DNA from: Didymodactylos carnosus
Lineage: Eukaryota > Rotifera > Eurotatoria > Philodinida > Philodinidae
Reading direction: 5' to 3'
DNA length: 22,177 nt
Assembly (NCBI GenBank): GCA_905250885.1
Contig: CAJNOQ010002911.1
Location: forward strand, 1 to 22,177
Part shown: one piece after another, positions 9,001 through 18,054 of the stretch
Layout: each line of letters starts with the position of its first letter
Position numbering within the stretch: position 1 is the stretch's first letter
Notes under the pieces: generated by a model
What the model was told of the DNA's origin: nothing
Database searches by the model: none
The model's input: only the letters and a program-made list of their open reading frames with translations
Position numbers and translations under genes: made by a program

Positions 9001-12000
9001 ACTTTAATTATTACTTTTTTAGCCTCATATGTTAAATGTGAATGTGATTGGTGGTTGCGATACGTTGCGTGGCACTGTGTTACCAAAAAGTACTCGTCAA
9101 GCAGCCCATTCGCCACCACGACGACAAGATAATACATCAGTGACAACAAATGGTATTACTGGTCAACAGCACCCTGTAATTAGTATTACCTCGCCAACTG
9201 ACATTCCAGTATCCACGTCACCTCCATCAACGTTAAAACTGACTCCATCACCAACGAGAACCAATTCAAAAATTTTAAAACAGCGTTCATTATCATCTAA
9301 AAGTTTATCTCGAATGAATATATCGGATAAAGACACGTTAAAAAACGAACCGAATTCGACAACCCAACCAGTTCACATCGATAAGGTCACAAGTCCAACA
9401 AACCGTACGTATTTCTTTTTAATTAATTTTCAATTCTTCTTTTTGGCACAATACTCAATAGTATCAATGAAATTGCACCTCTTCTTTGCTTTGCTCATAT
9501 TCATGGATCTTACATAAAAAAAAGCTGATGAAAGGCAAAAAAGGTTGCCCATGTTTTTTTTGAAATTTTTATAATTCTATGTATAGAATATCTTGGTAAC
9601 GTGATAAAACCAAGAAGTCTTGAAGATAATACTACGAACGATTCAAATTTGCAGCGTAAGTTGTCTTTATTTTCTATTTACTTTCGTGTTCATATTTTAA
9701 AACTTGTAGTTGCACGACGCGTGTTTGTCTGTAGCTAATACAAATTATTGCTTCTAGAATAAGGAGTCAATTTTAAGTTGAAACAATGATTAGTTTGTAA
9801 ATAGTTTGTAAATTTTTTTTGATAATTCTCATAAGAGAAACGTTCCGGTTTCTACGGTGTGCCTGATTTAAAAATTATTCAACATTATTCTATAGTTGTG
9901 GACGGGTAACGAAACTAACTGACGAGGAACCTTTCGAGGTGATAAAACGCTTTGTGCTCGGAATCTAGTGGGTTATAGGTTATCGACCATGCTGACTACG
10001 AATATGACCATGAAGGTTGCTCTTAGCCCTTCGAAGATCTGGTTTTCTAGAAAACCAGTTTTTCAGAAACTCTAAAATATAACCCGAACCTTTCTTAATG
10101 AGGCATGATTGTAGCCCGCAAATTTCTGATTAAAATGAGACATCTCCCAGCTTTACACGACCTTTCTTTCCAAAGTTATAAAATTCACAAGAGAAGCCCT
10201 AAATTAATTTCTTATTCCTGTAGCTTTGAGCTGACAATGAATATTTAGGGCTTTTCTTGTGAATTCTATAACTTTGCAAAAAAAGGTCGTGTAAAGCTGG
10301 GAGATGTATCATTTTAATCAGAAATGTGTGGGCTACAATCATGTCTCATTAAGAAAGGTTCAGGTTATATTTCAGAGTTTCTGAAAAACTGGTTTTCTAG
10401 AAGGGCAACCTCCAAGGTCATATTCGTAATCAGCATGGTCGATAACCCATAACCCACTAGATTCTAAGCAAAAAGCGTTTAATCACCTCGTGAGTATTGA
10501 GTAAATTCCAGCAAATTTTTCCATTAAATTTTTTTATCAATTTAGGTCTGAAGAAAAAATCTTCGGCATCGATTACGAGGTGCTTCTCTTTAAGTACGTA
10601 GAAAAAGGGAGCTCAGTGACTAGTGAGGCGCTGCTACTAATTTCTCAGCTCAGCTTTTTTTTATTGTATACCATTATTGTATACTGCGCAGGTTATTTGG
10701 AAACATACAGTGTCAAATAAGTATTCATATAACGGTTATTATCTTCGACCAGGAACGACTAAACATTTGTTTTTACTACCGGATAGCTCTGACATCATGG
10801 TTTTTTTAATATTCTTTCGGTCTCTGTTGATATGATATTTTCTTGCAATAGAAAATCGTGAAAAAACGTTACACGGTTAACAAATTGGATGTACATAAAT
10901 GTCTTCAGAAATCATGCATGGTGAATCTACTTTAAGGGGACCCCTCATAAATCGATGATTGTCTTTGAAAATCGAAATTGAGTTTATTGCTTGGTTAGAT
11001 ACTCTGAAGATCTGTGGTCTCTTCATTCAGAATCTGCATCGCTTTCAATAAAAAAAAAGTTTTAAAAGTCGAGGAATTTTAGATTAAACCTTACGTCTAC
11101 TGCTACAGTGACCTTCAAGCTTGTTTAACGCTTTTCTCAGTACATGGTTTTGATACAGCAAAACTGCTACTTCTCCTAGGCGGTTTATCGTAGCACCTTC
11201 ATTTTTTGTTCTGAGGCTGAAACATAAGTCTAAAAATCTATGGAACAGATTTTTGAATTTCGCTTCCTGTTCCGAGAAAACTGAAAAATACTATCTCGGA
11301 TTTCAGGAGTATTACAGAGTTTTCACTTGAAATATGTGCTGAAAAATGAACGAACGCTATGTAAGTTTCATCAAGGTTGCTTGTAGAACAAAAAGGGATT
11401 TTCTGAGGGGAGAGATCCCCTTAAACTGGTAAGAAAATTATAATAATCAGTGCGAAAGAAAAATTTTATTTCTTGTTACGTGAAACAGTCGTTGAAACGT
11501 GTAGATAAGTCAGTGTAGCCCAGCGTTAGAGCTATGCAACGATAAAAAAAGAATATTTTTAGCTCGTTCTTGGTCTAAGATAATAATCTTGAAAAAATTT
11601 TGTTGTCACTATATGAATATTTAACGGGTGGGGCAAAAGTTCTGCATTAATTTTGTTTTGGGGATAGCGTGGCGATGAAATATCGAGTAGTAACAACTTC
11701 TACGCTAAGAGGAGCATGTTCCTATATCTTTCCATTTTAGCCACGTCGCTGGTCATATGCAAACGAAAAACGAGTTCAAATAAATTTTATGTGTGTACAG
11801 TGTGTCAAATAACGGATGGGTCAAAAGTTTGTCTTGGATATAGCGTAGAGATGGAATATCGTAGAGACTTTATCCTTTTTTTGCTCGAAAGAGCAACGTG
11901 TCTAATACAGAAATATATAAGAGCGTTTGATCAGAGATGTTTTGTCGAAGGCCACAAAAATCTTACAACACAAGGCATGGGGAAACTGTTCCGCAATTTT

Positions 12001-13655
12001 GGTCACAATTTTTGTATCCAAATATATTTGTTTGACCTTTTTCATTACCCACTTTCGATGTTTTCGAGCACCATGTATATATGAAGTTGTTCATTACAAC
12101 GAAGGGTTTCGTATGACATTAAAAAAGTCGGTATTGAATATAAGAGAAACCGTTTAATTAAAAACTCAATTTGCCGTTGTATTTGGATTCGTTTTTCATT
12201 TACATATGACCAGTGACCTGACCAAGATGGAGAGATATCGGAACATGTTCCTCTTAGAGTAGAAGTTGTTACTACTCTATATATAATACAAAAAAGATTA
12301 TCAAAACAAAAACCACGTATATAGTTGGCAGTCTTCTAACTGAACATCGATGAAATTTTTTGTCTCTGTCTAGAGCTTTATTAACGCTTAAGAAATACAA
12401 CCAATTTTAGAATTTGAATCAATGAGATTCGACTGAAAATAGTTTTTTTTCAAAATCATGGCCTCTGTTAATTTCTTCTAACGCTGGTTTTTCTTTTGTG
12501 TAAAACTCATGAAAAGAGCAAACGTGACTAACTTTGTTCTACGTTCCCCTCTTGTTCATTTATATACATTTTCTAGTTTTAGAAGTACCGTTAACAGTTC
12601 ATACTCCATTGAAGAAAGGTATACGACGGAGATCCGGTGACAGTTCGTCACTTGATTTAAGTCATCCAAGACGCCGAAAGTCCGGTAGTTCTCTCTGTTT
12701 TCTCCTGTTTGTGTTCTTTGATCGATTTTTTGAATAATCATATTGATCCTAGTGAGTGTGGTTTCGGAAGGGTGTGTGTTTGATCGTTTCGATAATGTTA
12801 AAATGTGTTTCATTCAAGTTTTTCATAATTTCACAAGCATGTTAATTTTTTTCTTTTTACAGTTTTTCCTGTGTGATGGGTGCTTCTAATTATAAAATTT
12901 TCTGTAGAATTGAATACATAACCTTTTAATTTGCGTTTGTTTCAGAAACAACATTATCTCATTATAATACGATCCATGGTTCTTCACCAGAAAATCATAA
13001 TTGTAAGTTTTATGATAGACAAACGTTGTACAATCAATTCATAATTATTAATATTTTATTTTTAGATCCCTATATACCGGTGACAAGTTTATTTAGTACA
13101 AGAGTGATTTCCGGAGCAAAAAGTACTCCGGTACGTTGGATTAAGTCTTCTTTTCTTCTGGATTTCTAGATCTATTTTTCTACTTTGAAGGATTTGAATA
13201 AAATATTAGAACGAAAACAAGCTGGAAGTAAATTTTGAACAAAATATATATAACAGATTCTATTGAATACATTCGTTTATTTTTATTATTATTTTAGTCG
13301 TTTGTCCGTATGTACAATATGTGATACCACTCGAAACATTAAATACAAATTTAAATTATAAAATATTAGATGCATTCATAGAAAAAATAACAGATCCAGG
13401 TGGACGTTTTCTTCAACAAATAATTGTTAAAAATACTGATGAAGAATATCAAACTAGTATGTCGATTTTTTCTAATAATTATGAACTACTTTATTTCACC
13501 TATTCTTTTATTTAGATTCAACACGTTTCACAGTGGAAAATGTAATAAGACGAGATAATGTTAGTGAACAATCACCACACCCATTTCGTTTTACAAAATT
13601 AACCCAATTTCCGATTAGTACAATTAAGGAATCACCACATGAATTAAATGAATGA
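4122..13655 (+). CDS. PPIP5K: Diphosphoinositol pentakisphosphate kinase (PPIP5K/Vip1), 30 exons
   Basis: This bifunctional enzyme has a kinase that pyrophosphorylates InsP6 and 5-InsP7 at position 1, and a histidine-acid-phosphatase domain that removes that group; it acts in the cytosol. Splicing by eye gives 30 exons, 3816 nt and 1271 aa, close to animal PPIP5Ks (roughly 1240-1430 aa). The order is: acidic N-terminus, small N-domain starting VGICAMSKK (about residue 47), ATP-grasp kinase to about 375, RHGDRTP at 389-395, phosphatase to about 935, then a Ser-rich tail that keeps animal blocks such as LFSTRVISG and PLETLN. All 30 exons join in frame, with GT-AG boundaries except at the third intron. 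The start is ATG 4122, with an in-frame stop 12 nt upstream. Intron 24 is 2.9 kb; most others are 47-70 nt. Family identity is very strong; tail exons 24-28 are less certain. Confidence 0.95.
4501..4565 (+). other. Apparent non-canonical GT-TG intron (intron 3 of PPIP5K)
   Basis: Exon 3 ends in EEWPFCN and would read into TAA at 4502-4504. The conserved [11 protein letters not shown] block resumes in another frame by 4567. No AG occurs between the donor and that block; the first AG (4589-4590) lies inside the FHSK codons and its use would delete conserved residues and break the frame. The model that keeps frame and conservation removes 65 nt from GTAACT to a TG following a long pyrimidine tract (ttctttttgtttttctctttttttg). 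Length and tract are those of a normal intron here. A base error in the homopolymer that hides an AG is the main alternative. Confidence 0.6.
6097..8929 (+). other. PPIP5K: PPIP5K exons 11-22: histidine-acid-phosphatase-like domain
   Basis: Exons: 6097-6183, 6246-6378, 6441-6597, 6655-7021, 7084-7150, 7204-7342, 7400-7626, 7685-7827, 8007-8045, 8503-8634, 8687-8807, 8870-8929. They encode residues 378-935. RHGDRTP (389-395) carries the nucleophilic His390. Later blocks are [17 protein letters not shown]-like [68 protein letters not shown] and the second signature TSESHVHS (His854/His856). Exon 19 is only 39 nt and lies in a poorly conserved loop between NL(T)GYWEEEE and [10 protein letters not shown]. 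Exon 21 needs the third of three closely spaced AG acceptors. Confidence 0.92.
8046..8502 (+). other. Intron 19 of PPIP5K, 457 nt, no element seen
   Basis: This is the second longest intron of the gene. It is AT-rich, starts gtataa and ends in a T-rich tract before ttttag. I found no inverted repeat or coding-like frame in it. Confidence 0.6.
9935..10490. mobile_element. 556-bp foldback element in PPIP5K intron 24
   Basis: The left arm, 9935-10204, pairs with the right arm, 10243-10490, from the outer cgaggtgat-aaacgc to the inner gaagccctaaat. About 38 nt remain as a loop. Most of each arm pairs with only scattered mismatches. The left arm carries roughly 20 extra nt around 10036-10055, where tggttttctagaaaacca is itself a small palindrome. 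It contains no open frame of note, so it looks like a non-autonomous foldback/MITE. Transcribed as part of the PPIP5K pre-mRNA it would form a long hairpin. Confidence 0.88.
10932..11424. mobile_element. TTAA-flanked small element (piggyBac-like MITE candidate)
   Basis: A TTAA at 10932-10935 precedes ggggacccctca (10936-10947). At the other end tgaggggagagatcccc (11404-11420) precedes a second TTAA (11421-11424). The terminal inverted repeats match except for five extra bases on the right, and share a further aaat. The body is 485 bp and has no transposase frame. TTAA duplication is characteristic of piggyBac-class insertion, but the GGGG/CCCC ends are not the usual piggyBac CCY start, so the superfamily is tentative. 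Confidence 0.65.
11684..12281. mobile_element. 598-bp element with 97-bp terminal inverted repeats
   Basis: Positions 11684-11780 and 12185-12281 are inverted copies without gaps (both ends begin gagtagtaacaacttctac read inward), with roughly 15 mismatches. The interior holds an open frame (11716-12084) with no recognisable domain that begins inside the left repeat, so it is probably chance. A further direct duplication links 11626-11690 with 11813-11870 (ggtggggcaaaagtt versus ggatgggtcaaaagtt, then atagcgt-gatg-aatatcg). The ggg(g/t)caaaagtt start recalls mariner-type ends, but no transposase is left. Confidence 0.75.
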
Positions 13656-14157
13656 ACTAATTAACTTTTCATTCTATTGAACGATTAGCTCAATTTTTAC
13701 AGATAAAAATATGGAAATCTATGTTCATAATCATCTTGATCAAATCAAATTTATTCAGTTTTTTTTTCTTAAAAAATTTTATTTGATTTTAATTTAGTTT
13801 GTATTTTATTTATTCCATCTCAGATTTGGTGAAAAATACTCAGTAAATTTTTCTATAGTCAGGTTTTTCTTGACAGTTTTGTATAATTAAGTAGCTTTGT
13901 TGAGATAGTTTCATAACTTCATTCGTTCAAAAAATACATAGGGTTTATTATCACGTACATGTTTTTGTACAATAAGTCTGAATCACACATATTTAAAGTT
14001 AAATATTGTAAATATTTTCTTTTCTCTTGTTAATTTTTTGCCGGTGTAATGTTATTTCTTTTTGTTAAGACTTTTCTTTTCTTTTTTTTATGTATATTTG
14101 TTATTTTTAAAACTGTTTTCATCTCTTTTTGAAGAATATTCAAGCGTTGTGACCTAT
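13656..14157 (+). other. Downstream/3' flank of PPIP5K
   Basis: T-rich DNA follows the PPIP5K stop. I did not find a canonical AATAAA in the first 330 nt; the mRNA end cannot be placed. There is no coding-like frame. Confidence 0.4.
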
Positions 14158-15306
14158 AACGGATAATAATGAATTTACAATCTCTAAACATTTACTTTTT
14201 GATGACCATATAAATCATTACTATTTATCAAGATTTTCTAATTACCTGTTTACATGTATTATTTGTAGATGAGTGTAAATAATTAAACTCAAATTTATTT
14301 ATCATATAAAGAAGATTTGAAAATTAATTTGACGAATTATGAAGAATCCGTTTTGTACTATTCAACAAATTCAATATGAAAATAGTATTGCATTACAAAC
14401 AATACAATCATCATTGCAACTATTAGATTTACTGAGCGTTAAGCGTTTAGATTTTCATTTATCCATTGTCAATGATATAAAAACACGTTTAATTAAACAC
14501 ATAAGCTCAATCAAAAATATCATATGATAGAAAACAATTGAAAATAATTATTGCAAAGAAATGTTTTTCTATACAATATGTAACTCATCTTGTCATGGAA
14601 GTTATTAAACATATACTAAAAATCTTGGAAAAATATATCGTTGTTCCGCGAAGATATTTATTCTAAACCACTCATTGAATTAATAAGTCATATATGAGAA
14701 GATAATCGATAATTATTTCAAAAAAAAATCTATAACCAAGGTTTCAATAGTACATAATCAATGTTAATGAATAATTGAATATCAAAATTATTTTTTTACA
14801 ACAACCAAAAATTCGTTGATAAATGTCGATTACTATTCAACAACTATTAATTATGATTGGAACAAATATTAAACTCTATGGTATCGTTAAACATTCATTG
14901 TAAAAATTATATTTAAGAACAAAAAATTCAGATTATTTTTTGTTACTTACTCTCTTATTAATTGTTATTTCATACTTTAGAGAATAATATTGTATTAAAA
15001 ACAGAGTTAATTCACATATTTATATGGACATTGGATGTATCACTTAAAGAACGTAAATTAGATTTGAAACGAACAAGAGACCACAAACAATTTATAGATA
15101 CAAATTCGAAAGTTGTTGATGTATTGTATGAACATATACCGTTTGTATTAGTCGATCCAAACATCCTTAATATTTTGATAAAAACAGTCATTTTATTAAT
15201 GTTTAAATATGGTCGAATGGTACCTGAAGATAATATTGAATTAAAAGTTTTTAACTCAATTTCTGCCCTTCATTATTCGTTTGAAAATGGAAAATCGTCT
15301 AAATGA
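14158..15306 (+). pseudogene. Broken coding-like segments of an unrecognised gene
   Basis: Several + strand stretches look protein-like but sit in different frames separated by stops. One at 14158-14271 includes EFTISKHLLFDDHINHYY. At 14299-14527 the frame seems to shift near 14370-14375, joining YYSTNSI to YENSIALQTIQSSLQ. Another is at 14528-14665 (THLVMEVIKHILKILEKY). The longest, 14984-15306, follows a ctttag acceptor-like site and reads about 107 residues to TGA, with an amphipathic helical pattern (TELIHIFIWTLDVS, DVLYEHIPFVLVDPN, LMFKYGRMVPEDN). I do not recognise the family. It may be a decayed helical-repeat gene, or the last exon may belong to a real gene whose other exons I cannot join. 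The codon-like AT third-position bias favours former coding use. Confidence 0.35.
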
Positions 15307-15936
15307 ACTTGTACATGGTATGAGTCAACTGAAGACAAATCTGATTAAAACTAAATTTATTCAATATAACAACGTTTGAAGAAAAATAAAACATTATCAA
15401 TATTTTTCCTATTCTATAAAGTAATATAAATTGATTTAATTTCAGACTATGTCATCTTTCACTATTCCTTATTTAATAATATTATTGGATTATTGGTTGT
15501 TTGCTTGTGTGTATATAATATATATATATATATATATTATGCAGATAGTTTTCTGTTTTTGTTTTTTATTGTGATTTCGTTTAAAATGATGTTTAACAAT
15601 AACAATATTGCTTCAGAACGAAGTTTTCCTATTTTACTACAAATTATGAGGTTAACTGTGTTCTTACGTTGAGGATTTGGCCGTTTTTTCTTTAAACTGG
15701 AATTAGTCAATCAATCAGTATATTTTAACACACATGTGTTTAGGCTGTTACAAAAAAGAAAAACTTAAATGAATATAACGCCTATGTAAAGATAAGAGAA
15801 ACAAGAAGGAATTGTTATACATGAAAAGAAAAAAGAAAATTTTAAAGAGATAATTGTATCCAATTATCGTTGTAAAACTACATATTTAAATACAGTCTAA
15901 GTCTTCGCCTAAATGCTCCTATGGCAAATTGGACTA
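15307..15936. other. Spacer with a TA microsatellite
   Basis: AT-rich spacer between the coding-like segments and the LINE remnant. The only feature seen is the TA run at 15512-15540. No gene is visible. Confidence 0.5.
15512..15540. repeat. (TA)n microsatellite
   Basis: About 29 nt of almost uninterrupted TA dinucleotides with single phase slips near each end. Confidence 0.9.
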
Positions 15937-16698
15937 TCACAGATTATGGCAAGAGGTTCCACTCCATACACGTGCGGGAAGAAAAGAGTGTTTAGTTGTT
16001 TCTAAGCTTGTCTTAGGGTAGCCCACTGGCACTGATTATTCAACCTATCCAACGTTCTGCTAGTTAAAGGTGTGATCATATTAAATCTTGAAAGAGCGAC
16101 TTTTCCTATCACAATTTTATGAATATGTAACAAACGAAAATATTTTCATCTTTCACTTAAGTCAGGAGAATTTAATTTGTTCATCAGTAATGAACTGCTC
16201 GTTTCATAGTCATTACAAATTATTCTGGCAGCCACCTTTTGAACAGAAACTAGTGGATGTAAATGCATTTTTGCAGTAGTATCATAAACAACAGAACAAT
16301 AGTCCATGACTGACATTATGCACTGCCATTATCCAAGATGTGACGACGAAGAGAAGATGATACGGTGTTAAATGTACGGTGCATTGCACTCTAACATCTG
16401 TCTACACTTTTTGACTACATTAGAAATGTGAAATTTTCATGTTAGACTGTGCGATAAAAAAATTCCAAACAACCTAATATTGTTTTCCTTAACCAGAGCC
16501 TGTCCTGATAAAAAAGCGGACTTCCTAAAGTAGAAGGCGGTGTAGCTGTTGAAAAGGGCATAAAAACGCACTTACCGATGTTTAATTTTACTAGCATTTG
16601 TCACACCAGTCAGACATCACATCTAGGTCATTTTGAACCTTTACTAAAGCAAAGGGGCCATTTTGTGATGAAATCGACCAGTTAACCAAATTCAGTTT
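15937..16698 (-). pseudogene. Non-LTR retrotransposon ORF2, region after the catalytic box (decayed)
   Basis: Read on the - strand, from about 16698 down to a TGA at 15937-15939, consecutive fragments match the order of LINE reverse transcriptases after the catalytic Asp pair: ISSQNG-FALVKVQNDLDVMSDWCDK, then LFGIFLSHSLT-KFHISNVVKK, then SVMDYCSVVYDTTAKMHLHPL-SVQKVAARIICNDY, and finally TPLTSRTLDR-NNQC and TKHSFLPARVWSGTSCHNL. These correspond to the thumb and post-RT segment with the DYCS-V and C-terminal SF-PRVW-type motifs of jockey/CR1-like elements. Several stops and frame changes show it is dead. The upstream half lies at 18055-18785, separated by inserted DNA. No poly(A) or tail repeat was identified beyond 15937. 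Confidence 0.8.
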
Positions 16699-17223
16699 TA
16701 TTCATAGAGTAGGCATAATGTGAGTCGAACTGGGCATCGTCGAAACCTTAGAACTACTTCTCAAGAGAAATTTTGTCGTTTGGATATTTTCTGGGCTCGA
16801 AATATAGTGGAAATCGTATTTACCATGTTTTGTTGTTTCATTTCACAGTTAATTACACGTATTAAATACCACTCAAAAGTTCTTTTCCCCGGCAATATTT
16901 CTGTATATGACACATTGAAAACCAATCGCATTTGAGAAGAAAAAAACCGAAATTGCATTTACTACTATATGAGATGTGAAATCGGTTCGCCATAGCTACA
17001 ATATTATAGTGGCGTAAAGGAAAAAACTTAATGTTTTACTGGTAATATCAAATCATTATTTAAATTTTTATCAAATGGTTCAAATTGTAGCCGATGAAAA
17101 TTAGCGCTTCCACAATGAATCAAATCTGATTGAATCCATATGAAACTTACCACCATTACATCGACATTTGGTGCCAGCAATCAGGCTTACCTCATTTTGT
17201 GGAGCTCGACGAGCTGAATCGAA
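16682..17223. other. DNA inserted in the LINE, left of the palindrome
   Basis: This segment interrupts the LINE remnant and is not part of the foldback arms. A short open frame at 16720-16935 has no recognisable domain. The 4-mer ccag occurs at 16678-16681 and again at 18052-18055 where LINE sequence stops on each side, which could be a target-site duplication for an insertion covering 16682-18055 (weak, a 4-mer is easily found by chance). Confidence 0.4.
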
Positions 17224-18054
17224 TGGAGAAAACCGCAAAATCTCCAGTTGACTCGAAAAAAAGTTATTAGCACTTTACTCTGCCAGCGGAAATGTGCACT
17301 TTTCGTCATTTTCCAACGGGTTTGGCTTAACTTGTGAAACAGCTCCACAACGCACTCCCTAACGTAGAACCTTGAGCTCAGTTTCATATGGAAGAGCGCA
17401 TCAAACTCTATATAGTTCCATAAAGAAGAATGATGCGACACCTCTGAATCTTGAGAAAACGATCTCTGAAAACCTATTTGCTTCACTATACCATCTAGAA
17501 ATCTTTTTACCATCCCATTACATAATCCGTTCAGTTGCCTAGAAAATGAGTTGTCATAACGAAGTTTCTATGAATCTTTATCAAAAATTATCGTAGAAAA
17601 TACAATGCGGGTCGAGTTACAGGTTTTGTAGCATCGAAATAATTTACTTTTATGCTGAATTTTCGACCCGCATTGTATTTTCTACGATAATTTTTGATAA
17701 AGATTCATAGAAACTTCGTTATGACAACTCATTTTCTAGACAACTGAACGGATTATGTAATGGGATGGTAAAAAGATTTCTAGATGGTATAGTGAAGCAA
17801 ATAGGTTTTCAGAGATCGTTTTCTCAAGATTCAGAGGTGTCGCATCATTCTTCTTTATGGAACTATATAGAGTTTGATGCGCTCTTCCATATGAAACTGA
17901 GCTCAAGGTTCTACGTTAGGGAGTGCGTTGTGGAGCTGTTTCACAAGTTAAGCCAAACCCGTTGGAAAATGACGAAAAGTGCACATTTCCGCTGGCAGAG
18001 TAAAGTGCTAATAACTTTTTTTCGAGTCAACTGGAGATTTTGCGGTTTTCTCCA
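17224..18054. mobile_element. 831-bp near-perfect palindrome (foldback, 392-bp arms, 47-bp loop)
   Basis: The left arm 17224-17615 is the reverse complement of the right arm 17663-18054. The coordinates stay in register along the whole length (each pair sums to 35278), so there is no net indel, and by eye I see very few differences (for example gttgcctag against gttgtctag near the inner ends). The 47-nt loop is 17616-17662. Each arm reads outward as the same open frame starting MVKRFLDGIVKQIG and running about 96 residues, with no known domain. The right arm ends exactly where LINE coding sequence resumes. Near-identity of arms implies a young insertion, gene conversion between arms, or an artefact of read folding. 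Confidence 0.9.

Larger units (their letters stand above)
9656..12582 (+). other. Oversized intron 24 of PPIP5K hosting three inverted-repeat elements
   Basis: Donor gtaagt at 9656 and acceptor ttttag ending at 12582 flank 2927 bp, while 22 of the 29 introns of the gene are 47-70 nt. The phase is 1 at both ends, so the tail remains in frame. Three structurally different inverted-repeat elements (9935-10490, 10936-11420, 11684-12281) account for over half of it. The rest (9656-9934, 10491-10931, 11425-11625, 12282-12582) shows no feature I can name. None of the elements has a recognisable transposase. Confidence 0.8.
9023..13655 (+). other. PPIP5K: PPIP5K exons 23-30: Ser/Thr-rich C-terminal tail
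   Basis: Exons: 9023-9404, 9587-9655, 12583-12684, 12946-13002, 13066-13130, 13191-13227, 13298-13456, 13516-13655 (stop TGA 13653-13655). They encode about 336 residues. Exon 23 is rich in Ser, Thr and Pro and looks disordered. Animal PPIP5K tail motifs are recovered: GIRRRSGD (exon 25), [14 protein letters not shown] (exon 27) and [18 protein letters not shown] (exon 29). The 37-nt microexon 13191-13227 ([12 protein letters not shown]) is inferred because it is the only piece found that links exon 27 (phase 0) to exon 29 (phase 1) and resembles the NLQDYARTHRKK segment of vertebrate proteins. Exon 24 (69 nt) is supported by phase and splice sites only. Confidence 0.75.

Noticed and set aside
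9405..9517. Read-through of PPIP5K exon 23 to the stop after MDLT
   Set aside because: The sequence turns Phe/Leu-rich and AT-rich directly after the gtacgt donor, and conserved tail motifs lie further downstream in joinable exons.
11716..12157. 122-aa and 76-aa frames as a relic transposase
   Set aside because: They overlap in different frames, begin in or near the terminal repeat, and contain no DDE-type motif I can recognise.
12685..12813. Extension of PPIP5K exon 25 beyond GSSLCF, or the - strand 85-aa frame here
   Set aside because: The phase-1 donor at 12685 (gtagtt) joins exon 26 correctly; reading on gives a hydrophobic low-complexity run and a stop. The - strand frame is antisense to the exon.
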